From CAYOOP01 sp964405685 (lineage in GTDB: Bacteria; Pseudomonadota; Alphaproteobacteria; Rickettsiales; SXRF01), in contig CAYOOP010000002.1 in assembly GCA_964405685.1 (NCBI GenBank), positions 208,067-272,066 of the forward strand: a stretch of DNA of 64,000 bases, in the 5' to 3' direction. The notes under the pieces are model-generated. The model made no database searches. It saw nothing but the letters and a program-made list of their open reading frames with translations, and was not told the origin of the DNA. The first letter of the stretch is position 1. Each line of letters begins with the position of its first letter. Shown piece by piece: positions 57,731-64,000 of this stretch. A program made the position numbers and the translations under genes.

Positions 57731-57779
57731 TTTTGAAGTTACTATCGAAAATGGTTATTGATAACCAAACCCTTGTTGG

Positions 57780-58099
57780 CTAGGTAGTAACTCGTTCCCC
57801 CGCCTTCGGCTTCGGGTGGCAGGCCATTTTAGCCTGACAGTTGAAGCCGATTAGGCTAGGGTGTCTCCCGAAGCTTTAGCGTAGGGAGACTGGAGCGACA
57901 CATGTGGTATGTTTACTTTCTCGAACTCAGCAACGGTCATATTTATGTGGGATCAACGCCGGATTTAAAACGTCGATTTGATTCGCACCAAAAAGGGCAT
58001 GTTCAATCTACCAAAGCATACATGCCTATGAAAATAGGCTTTTGGAATATTTGGTTCGACAACCCTTGGACGACACGCCAGTGTCGCGCTTCAGGGTGA
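57780..58099 (+). pseudogene. Truncated GIY-YIG endonuclease gene with hairpin leader
   Basis: The frame from ATG 57902 gives MWYVYFLELSNGHIYVGSTP, DLKRRFDSHQKGHVQSTKAY, then leaves the family pattern after about residue 42 (MPMKIGFWNIWF) and stops at 58099. Complete members go on for another 40 residues. GTCTCCCGAAGC/GTAGGGAGAC and GCCTTCGGC/ hairpins precede it (57795-57890). The GIY-YIG part would be a small nuclease; this copy is probably dead. Confidence 0.7.
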
Positions 58100-58224
58100 G
58101 CGGTGTTAAAACACTGCGAATCAATCCCTATCCTGTTTGCAGAAAAATGAACTTAGAGGGAGATAAACAACCTATCTTGAAGAGGGTCTCCGCCTTAATA
58201 CGAACCACCCCTTAAAAAGTATGC

Positions 58225-58253
58225 TTGACTTTACCCTCACAAAAATCATTAAC
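58225..58253 (+). promoter_or_regulatory. Possible promoter of the HU gene
   Basis: TTGACT (58225-58230), 17 bases, ATTAAC. The -10 box is poor. Confidence 0.35.
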
Positions 58254-58297
58254 TGTGCGGGCCATACTACTAACTTTAACCTTATGGAGATAACAAC

Positions 58298-58684
58298 ATG
58301 GCTACTTCTTCTGCAAAGAAAAAACCTAAAGCGGCTGCAAAATCTAAAGCAGCTCCAGTAATCCGCCCTATCAAAGGCAAGCTGACCAAATCGGCGCTCA
58401 TCAGCCTCATCGCTGAACGCACCGAATTGTCGCGCAAGCAAGTTTCCGAAGTATTCGGCGAACTCGAAGGCGCAATGCTCGGTTCCGTTCATCCGAACGG
58501 CAACGGTGAATTCATGTTCCCGGGCCTGTTCAAAGTAGTGCTTCGCAAAGTGCCTGCTCGTAAAGCGGGTACGCTGATTCGCAATCCCGCCACCGGCGAG
58601 ATGATGAAAGCCTCTGCGAAACCTGCTTCGGTTCGCGTAAAAATCCGTGCGCTTGCTAAATTGAAAGCAGCTGCGGCTCGTTAG
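58298..58684 (+). CDS. HU-family DNA-binding protein with basic N-terminal tail
   Basis: 128 residues: a Lys/Ala-rich tail (residues 1-26, KKKPKAAAKSKAA) and an HU/IHF fold (LTKSALISLIAERTELSRKQ; FMFPGLFKVVLRKVPARKAG; the DNA-arm tip IRNPATGEMMKA). It compacts nucleoid DNA. The tail is unlike standard 90-residue HU but resembles histone-like extensions. GGAG precedes the ATG and a strong terminator follows. Confidence 0.93.
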   Translation: MATSSAKKKPKAAAKSKAAPVIRPIKGKLTKSALISLIAERTELSRKQVSEVFGELEGAMLGSVHPNGNGEFMFPGLFKVVLRKVPARKAGTLIRNPATGEMMKASAKPASVRVKIRALAKLKAAAAR

Positions 58685-58702
58685 TTTTCTAACGTTGAAT
58701 CA

Positions 58703-58736
58703 AACACCGGCAGGCATTCCCTGCCGGTGTTTTTTT
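58703..58736 (+). terminator. Rho-independent terminator after the HU gene
   Basis: ACACCGGCAG, loop GCATTCC, CTGCCGGTGT and seven T. Confidence 0.88.
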
Positions 58737-58742
58737 ATGCGC

Positions 58743-58842
58743 NNNNNNNNNNNNNNNNNNNNNNNNNNNNNNNNNNNNNNNNNNNNNNNNNNNNNNNNNN
58801 NNNNNNNNNNNNNNNNNNNNNNNNNNNNNNNNNNNNNNNNNN
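58743..58842. other. Run of 100 N (assembly gap)
   Basis: Unlike the first gap, the flanks here show no shared sequence. The true length is unknown; a gene start or repeat could be missing. Confidence 0.9.
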
Positions 58843-58907
58843 TTTATTTTTAGCTGGTGGCGCACGCAAGAAATGCGTAGATTCCTGGGTTTGAACCTGA
58901 GAGCACC

Positions 58908-60776
58908 ATGGCATTCAACCTCTCCTACCGACCTGATATTGACGGCTTGCGCGCTTATGCAGTGCTGAGCGTTGTGCTGTATCACGCTGGATTTTCGTGG
59001 TTTGGCGGTGGGTATACGGGGGTGGATGTCTTTTTTGTGATCAGCGGTTTTTTGATCACTCAGATGATTCGTGGGGATATTGCAAACGGAAGTTTTTCGT
59101 TCACGCGCTTCTACACACGCCGCGCGAGACGGTTACTCCCGGCCCAGGTAGTTACGCTAGCAGCTACGGCAATTGCAGCGTTTTGCTTGCTGAGCCCTAA
59201 CCATTTTGAGCTGTATGGGCGATCGCTTAAAGGTGCCGCGTTTTCCTATTCCAATATCTATTTTTGGAAACAGGCGGGTTATTTCGATATTGAGGCCAGT
59301 TTAAAACCGTTGCTGCACACCTGGTCGCTGAGTGTGGAAGAGCAGTTTTATCTACTTTGGCCTGCGTGTTTGCTTGCGTTGTCGCGTATTAGAAAATCGT
59401 GGGCAATACCGCTGTTTTTAGTTGCACTCGGTGCACTCAGCCTGTGGCTTAATTTTTATCATCAAGCGGATAATCACGCCTTGTTTTACCTCATCCCTTT
59501 TCGCGCATATGAGTTCGCCATTGGCGCACTGATGGTGTGGCTTGTGCAGGTGTTGCCCAAGCAAAATGGGCTTCGGGAAATCGCAGTCATCGTTGGGTTT
59601 GCCATGGTGTTTGCAGCAGCACATGTGTTCAGTAAGAACATCATTTATCCGCTGCATTATGGGCTTTTGCCCTGCGTGGGTGCGGCGCTGTTGCTGTATG
59701 GTGGTGGAGCTAAAATCACCGGCTTTTTACTACGCAATCGCTTGGCTGTGGGATTGGGTAAGGTCAGCTATTCGCTTTATTTGGTGCATTGGCCAATATT
59801 GGTGTTTTATCGCTACTGGCGTTTTGACGAGATCAGCGATGGTGAAACCTACGCTCTCTTGCTGCTATCGCTACTGGTTGCGGTCGTGATGTATTACAAA
59901 GTGGAACAGCCTGGACGCTATTCTCCGTGGGCGCTCAATCTTCCTACCAAAAAATTAGCGCACTATGGGTTTACGGTATTGTTCTCGCTGGCGGTGTTTG
60001 GATATGCGGCGCAGCATTCGCATGGGTTGGCGCTGCGTGTGCCTAAACCGCAGCTTACCGAGACTTATCAAACCGTGCAGTCGTACGCATTTTGCAAAGA
60101 TGGATATGGTTCATGCACGCCGCCGGCTGCAACGCCGGACGATGTGATTATTGGGGATAGTCATGCTAGCAGGGCAGAAATCTATCTAGGCGTCATTGCT
60201 GAGCGCCATCGGCGCACACTTGCTGTGCATTCTGAGCTAGGGTGTTTTGGGTTGTATCATAGTGGCTTGCCTTGTGCGCAGGTAATTGATGATGTGTTTG
60301 AGAATGCGCTTAAACGCCATGTTAAGAACGTGTTTCTAGTGAGTAATTGGAGCCCGCTGACACATCACTATCCTGTCGATCAACTCATGCTCAAAATGCA
60401 ATCCACGATCCAGATGCTTCATGAGCATGGGGTTATGGTTTATGTCGTTGGTGCGATGCCGGTGATGCGCTTACCGCCGACTACGTGCTGCAGCCGTCCC
60501 TTTTTCGTCAATACGAGCCGTGAGTTTATGGTGCCGATTGAGTACGAGAAACAGGCAGCGTTTAACGCCGAGCTCAAACGCGTTGTGACTCAAAGTGGAG
60601 CGCGCTATTTGGATGTCTTCAGCCAATTGTGCCACAGTGGGACATGCCGTATTGCATATCAGGGTCTTAGCCTCTATGGCGACCGCATGCATTTTGATGC
60701 ACAAAATATCAGCGGACTATTGCTAGAGCCCTATGTTGGCAAAAATGTGAGCTACGATGATTTGTTCCTGAAATAA
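58908..60776 (+). CDS. Acyltransferase 3 with C-terminal SGNH domain (OafA-like)
   Basis: 622 residues. The membrane acyltransferase domain (1-380, about 10 helices) has YRPDIDGLRAYAVLSVVLYH, FFVISGFLIT, RRARRLLPAQ and HTWSLSVEEQFYLLWP. The SGNH domain (about 400-622) begins DDVIIGDSHASRAEI, and its late Asp/His pair may be DRMHFD. Such fusions O-acetylate cell-surface polysaccharides, taking acetyl across the inner membrane. GAGAG precedes the ATG. Confidence 0.93.
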   Translation: MAFNLSYRPDIDGLRAYAVLSVVLYHAGFSWFGGGYTGVDVFFVISGFLITQMIRGDIANGSFSFTRFYTRRARRLLPAQVVTLAATAIAAFCLLSPNHFELYGRSLKGAAFSYSNIYFWKQAGYFDIEASLKPLLHTWSLSVEEQFYLLWPACLLALSRIRKSWAIPLFLVALGALSLWLNFYHQADNHALFYLIPFRAYEFAIGALMVWLVQVLPKQNGLREIAVIVGFAMVFAAAHVFSKNIIYPLHYGLLPCVGAALLLYGGGAKITGFLLRNRLAVGLGKVSYSLYLVHWPILVFYRYWRFDEISDGETYALLLLSLLVAVVMYYKVEQPGRYSPWALNLPTKKLAHYGFTVLFSLAVFGYAAQHSHGLALRVPKPQLTETYQTVQSYAFCKDGYGSCTPPAATPDDVIIGDSHASRAEIYLGVIAERHRRTLAVHSELGCFGLYHSGLPCAQVIDDVFENALKRHVKNVFLVSNWSPLTHHYPVDQLMLKMQSTIQMLHEHGVMVYVVGAMPVMRLPPTTCCSRPFFVNTSREFMVPIEYEKQAAFNAELKRVVTQSGARYLDVFSQLCHSGTCRIAYQGLSLYGDRMHFDAQNISGLLLEPYVGKNVSYDDLFLK

Positions 60777-60779
60777 TCA

Positions 60780-60862
60780 GTAGTGGTGGTCACGGTGGTC
60801 GTCGTGCCCTCAGTCGCGGGCCACAGGCGCAGCAAATGCTGAACTCGCAACCATTGCCGGTA
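60780..60862 (-). pseudogene. Possible remnant of a small His-rich secreted protein
   Basis: On the minus strand MLPAMVASSAFAAPVARD, a stop, then GHDDHRDHHY and a stop. It looks like the end of a signal peptide and a His-rich tail, broken by an in-frame stop. Very short, so it may be chance. Confidence 0.2.
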
Positions 60863-60873
60863 GCATATGCACT

Positions 60874-61710
60874 TTAGCTGGAAGTAAGCTGCCGGGCTTT
60901 TGAGGCGTCCACCTGCAACGAATCAAGTAATTGTGTGGCCATTTTATGTGGAACGAACATGCGTAAAACCGCTGGGGGAAAAGGTACCAACAGCGGGCGG
61001 ACGCCCATGGCTGCGCCTAAGCGGCGGATAAACTCAGGAGTGGAGATATCCTTGCTATCGGCAACAAAAAAAACCTGATTTGCAGCCTGCGGGTGAGTGG
61101 CGCACACGGTAATACAATCAATCAGTGTTTGGAGAGATACGAAGCTGCGTTGATTGCACACCGAAGCCAGTGGTATGAGCAGGCGGAATTTAATCAATGT
61201 GCATAATCGCGCAATATTGCCGCGGGCTTTCATGCCCACCACCAGCGGTGGGCGGAGGATGACGATTTCCATTCCAGTTCGTTTGCCAATTGCTGTGAGC
61301 ACCTGCTCTGCTTCAAGTTTAGAAATGCCGTAAGGCTCGGTGGGGTTGGGGGTGTCCGTTTCTTTGAACGGGGTGATAGAGAATTCGCCGTTTGCCTTCA
61401 CCGAGCTGATGAAAATAAAACGTTTCACCCCAGCACTGGCTGCTTGCCGTGCGAGGTTGGCGGTGCCTTCCACGTTTACTCGGCGGAATTCGGCCATAGG
61501 ATCGGCAGCGTATTCTTTCAGCACATGCGCTCGGCCTGCGGTGTGCACCACCACATCAACACCGGAAAGTGCCGTAGCCCAATTCGTATTGGCGTCTATT
61601 TCGCCCACAGTTTCGCGCGTTGCAGATACACACGCAACCCCTTGCTTTTGCAAGTGTTCTACGAGGGCGGAACCCACAAATCCATTTGCGCCGGTGATCA
61701 AGAGTTTCAT
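60874..61710 (-). CDS. NAD-dependent epimerase/dehydratase, C-terminally shortened
   Basis: 278 residues. The Rossmann motif ITGANGFVGSALVEHL, Ser in FISSVKANGE and the YGISKLEAEQ catalytic Tyr-Lys pair are intact (extended SDR, UDP-glucose 4-epimerase-like). The end DSLQVDASKARQLTSS breaks off where relatives carry on with the last helix (LGWxPP, about 30 residues), so it is probably truncated. It might act in surface sugar synthesis near the acyltransferase. Confidence 0.85.
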   Translation of the reverse strand: MKLLITGANGFVGSALVEHLQKQGVACVSATRETVGEIDANTNWATALSGVDVVVHTAGRAHVLKEYAADPMAEFRRVNVEGTANLARQAASAGVKRFIFISSVKANGEFSITPFKETDTPNPTEPYGISKLEAEQVLTAIGKRTGMEIVILRPPLVVGMKARGNIARLCTLIKFRLLIPLASVCNQRSFVSLQTLIDCITVCATHPQAANQVFFVADSKDISTPEFIRRLGAAMGVRPLLVPFPPAVLRMFVPHKMATQLLDSLQVDASKARQLTSS

Positions 61711-61767
61711 GGGCCTTACTATAATGATTTATTGCCTCTTGGCACGCAAAAAGGCATAGTCGCGGCT

Positions 61768-62508
61768 ATGGAAAAACAAGCACATTTTGGGTTTGAACCC
61801 GTCGAGGAAGCGGCGAAGCAGGGCATGGTGAACACCGTGTTCGAGCGCGTGGCCCCGCGCTATGACGTGATGAACGATGTCATGAGTTTCGGCATGCACC
61901 GCTTGTGGAAACGGCGGATGATTGAGATGCTCGCTCTACCCCCTGGGGGTACGCTCTTAGACCTCGCGGGGGGTACCGGCGATGTTGCGCGGCTCGCGAA
62001 ACGACAGGTGACAGATTTGAAGGTAACGTTGTGCGACATCAACCCTTTTATGCTGGTGGAAGGCCGCAAGCGGATGGTGGATGAGAACATCATTAGCGGT
62101 GTGCAGTGGGCGTGCGGCAATGCGGAGAGTCTGCCCTTCCCGGCGAATCATTTCGATCGCTGTTCGATTGCGTTTGGGATTCGGAACGTCACACATATTG
62201 ATGTGGCGCTTCAGGAAATTTTCCGCGTGCTAAAGCCGGGCGGTAAGTTTGTGTGCCTGGAATTTTCGAAGCCTGCCCTGCCCTTGTTAAGCCCTATCTA
62301 TGACGCGTATTCCTTCAATATTATCCCCAAAATGGGGAAGCTGATTGCCAATGATGAAGCTTCGTATCGTTATTTGGTGGAGAGCATTCGGCAATTCCCG
62401 GCGCAGGAAAAGTTCGCTGGCATGCTAAAAAATGCAGGGTTTGCGAATGTGGCCTATCGCAATTTGAGCGGTGGGATTGTAGCACTCCATAGCGGAGTGA
62501 AGGCATGA
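61768..62508 (+). CDS. ubiE: Ubiquinone/menaquinone biosynthesis C-methyltransferase UbiE
   Basis: 246 residues from ATG 61768 (MEKQAHFGFEPV). VFERVAPRYDVMNDVMSFGM, the SAM motif LLDLAGGTGDVA, AFGIRNVTH and LKPGGKFVCLEFSKP are diagnostic. It C-methylates the benzoquinone ring of ubiquinone. It overlaps ubiB as ATGA. An upstream in-frame extension from 61444 lies in the antisense of the epimerase gene and is rejected. Confidence 0.96.
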   Translation: MEKQAHFGFEPVEEAAKQGMVNTVFERVAPRYDVMNDVMSFGMHRLWKRRMIEMLALPPGGTLLDLAGGTGDVARLAKRQVTDLKVTLCDINPFMLVEGRKRMVDENIISGVQWACGNAESLPFPANHFDRCSIAFGIRNVTHIDVALQEIFRVLKPGGKFVCLEFSKPALPLLSPIYDAYSFNIIPKMGKLIANDEASYRYLVESIRQFPAQEKFAGMLKNAGFANVAYRNLSGGIVALHSGVKA

Positions 62509-63920
62509 AAAAGCATCATTTGCGCCATAGTTTGCGCTTGTCGCGTATTGCTTATGTGCTGGCGCGGGAGGATGCGTTGTTTATTTTCCGCGCACTCGGG
62601 CTGCCGCTGCCAATGGGTTGGTTGTTGCCGATTGTGCGCAAACGCAGCCGCAAACCCCATGGCGAGCGACTCGCTGCAGCATTTGAAAAATTGGGGCCTA
62701 GCTTTATTAAGCTCGGGCAAACGCTTTCGACGCGTGCGGATTTAGTGGGGGAAGACATTGCGCTCGCGCTGGGGAATTTGCGTGATAATTTAACGCCGTT
62801 TCCAGCCTGCATCGCCAAAGCGACGGTGGAAAAAGAGTTCGGCACGCCGCTTATGAGCATTTTTTCTCGTTTCGATGAGGTACCGGTAGCAGCGGCTTCC
62901 ATCGCACAGGTGCACAAGGCGCGCACGATTGCCGGCAAAGAGGTTGCGGTAAAAATTCTGCGGCCCAACATTGAGGCGGATTTTAAGCGGGATTTGGATT
63001 TGTTTGATTGGCTGGCGCAGCGCATTGAAGCGAACCTACCGACGTCCCGCAGGCTTAAGCCGATTGAAGTAGTACAGCTCTTTAAGCAAGCGGTTGCGAT
63101 GGAGTTGGATTTACGGTTTGAAGCATCAGCAGCAGCGGAGCTTGCAGAAAATACCAAAGAAGATGCAAAATTTCATGTGCCGGCGGTGGATTGGAATTTA
63201 ACCGCACAGCGCGCCATGGTGCTAGATTGGGTGGAGGGCACGAAGCTTTCGGACGTCGAGGCGCTAAAAGCTCAAGGCGTGAATTTAAATGCGCTGCTCG
63301 CAACACTTTCGGAAAGCTTTTTTAAACAGGCATTTCGCGATGGTTTTTTCCATGCGGACATGCACCCGGGCAATTTGCTGGTGGGTGCGGACGGCACGGT
63401 GACGGCGGTTGATTTTGGCATTATGGGGCGGCTCGATTGGGAAACGCGGCTTTATGTGGCGGAAATTTTCCGTGGGTTTTTGAATAAGGATTTTACGCAT
63501 GTGGCCGAAGCCCATTTCAAAGCGGGGTATGTGCCTAAGCACCACGATGTTGCACAATTCGCCATGGCCTGCCGGGCGATTGCCATGCCGATTCTGGACC
63601 GACCGGCAAGCGAAGTTTCAGTGGGCAGGCTGCTCGGGCAATTGTTTAAAGTGACCGAGACCTTCGACATGGAAACCCAGCCGCAGTTGTTATTGCTGCA
63701 AAAAAATATGGTGGTGCTGGAGGGGCTGGGGCGGATGCTAAACCCTGAGGTCAATATGTGGGAATTGGCGCGCGGGCCGATTGAAGAGTGGGCGATGGAA
63801 AATCTAAGTATCAAAGCCCGCGTATTGCAGGGCCTGCGTCATGGTCGGGAATTACTGGAAAATGCTCCACGATTACTGAAGCAGCTCGAAGAATCCTTGG
63901 AAGCCTCTACACACCGGTAA
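62505..63920 (+). CDS. ubiB: Ubiquinone biosynthesis atypical kinase/ATPase UbiB
   Basis: 471 residues. The KxGQ motif FIKLGQTLSTRADLVG, the Ala-rich loop VAAASIAQVHKA, VAVKILRPNIE, HADMHPGNLLV and AVDFGIMGRLD mark the ADCK/UbiB family. It supports ubiquinone synthesis or lipid extraction at the inner membrane. The C-terminal membrane hairpin of E. coli UbiB is not evident in the shorter tail. In the ubiE-ubiB operon. Confidence 0.95.
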   Translation: MKKHHLRHSLRLSRIAYVLAREDALFIFRALGLPLPMGWLLPIVRKRSRKPHGERLAAAFEKLGPSFIKLGQTLSTRADLVGEDIALALGNLRDNLTPFPACIAKATVEKEFGTPLMSIFSRFDEVPVAAASIAQVHKARTIAGKEVAVKILRPNIEADFKRDLDLFDWLAQRIEANLPTSRRLKPIEVVQLFKQAVAMELDLRFEASAAAELAENTKEDAKFHVPAVDWNLTAQRAMVLDWVEGTKLSDVEALKAQGVNLNALLATLSESFFKQAFRDGFFHADMHPGNLLVGADGTVTAVDFGIMGRLDWETRLYVAEIFRGFLNKDFTHVAEAHFKAGYVPKHHDVAQFAMACRAIAMPILDRPASEVSVGRLLGQLFKVTETFDMETQPQLLLLQKNMVVLEGLGRMLNPEVNMWELARGPIEEWAMENLSIKARVLQGLRHGRELLENAPRLLKQLEESLEASTHR

Positions 63921-63924
63921 GCAA

Positions 63925-63999
<75 letters not shown>

Positions 64000-64000
64000 T

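Larger units (their letters stand above)
51006..57731. mobile_element. Genomic island downstream of tRNA-Ser
   Basis: A tyrosine recombinase next to the tRNA, an AlpA-like regulator, a defence-like gene set and lower GC in several genes mark an integrated island. The 20-base sequence GGGGGCATAAATGGGGGCAT occurs just inside the left end (51129-51148) and at 57711-57730 in the same orientation, and fits paired end sites. A copy of the tRNA 3' end was not found at the right end, so the exact boundary is unproved. Confidence 0.75.

Noticed and set aside
57731..58297. attR copy of the tRNA-Ser 3' end
   Set aside because: Only GCGAATCAATCCC near 58118 is vaguely similar; too many mismatches to be an attachment core.
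61444..61767. Long N-terminal extension of ubiE
   Set aside because: It lies antisense inside the epimerase gene and has no family match; UbiE proteins start near MEKQAHFGF.

Overview
The window is a 64 kb piece of an alphaproteobacterial chromosome, probably from a draft or metagenome assembly because it has two runs of 100 N. Alphaproteobacterial signs are the tsaE-amgK-murU cluster, a DUF4169 gene, tkt-gap-pgk with a divergent DUF4164-like coiled-coil gene, metX-metW, ETF-ubiquinone oxidoreductase, ybeZ-ybeY-corC and ubiE-ubiB. I cannot fix the genus. Three tRNA genes lie on the minus strand (Val, Leu, Gly) and one on the plus strand (Ser); all encode CCA.

Layout: 1-3.1 kb holds an RNA methyltransferase, cell-wall recycling genes (murU, amgK), tsaE and iscX. 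3.1-7 kb has cheY-cheZ, a large unknown gene behind a palindromic operator, and a secreted ankyrin protein. 7-10.3 kb has htpG (split only by an assembly artefact), an FkbM methyltransferase and DUF4169. 10.7-16 kb is a tkt-gap-pgk-EAL operon. 16-21.7 kb has vapBC, apaG, folE, an LplT-like transporter with an acyl-activating enzyme, and a pilin-like protein. 21.8-29.3 kb has rpmJ, ybeZ-ybeY-corC and an ETF-QO-putA operon for proline oxidation. 29.4-37 kb is an accessory stretch of unknown, ankyrin and EF-hand proteins plus a broken toxin-antitoxin pair. 37-46 kb has metW/metX, rpmI-rplT-pheS-pheT and recG. 46.5-50.8 kb has two glycine-rich membrane proteins, a glycosyltransferase, msrA and an ATPase-fold regulator. 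51-57.7 kb is a genomic island next to tRNA-Ser, with an integrase, AlpA-like regulator, a two-gene membrane-GAF/SocA-like module, a membrane protein with a self-masking leader, and an OLD nuclease. 57.9-64 kb has a broken GIY-YIG gene, HU, an acyltransferase, a truncated epimerase and ubiE-ubiB.

The most striking feature is a dense population of palindromic repeats of at least five families. Many sit between genes, but nine lie in frame inside six mostly core genes (htpG, tkt, ybeY, putA three times, pheS, pheT twice), where they add about 13-42 residues at sites that look like surface loops or linkers. Members of one GC-rich family are read on opposite strands in different genes. This resembles the Rickettsia palindromic elements, but the sequences here are different and several families coexist. 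A separate hairpin family shows compensatory base changes in its stem. The other main candidate for an undescribed system is the 2TM-GAF plus SocA/Panacea-like gene pair in the island.
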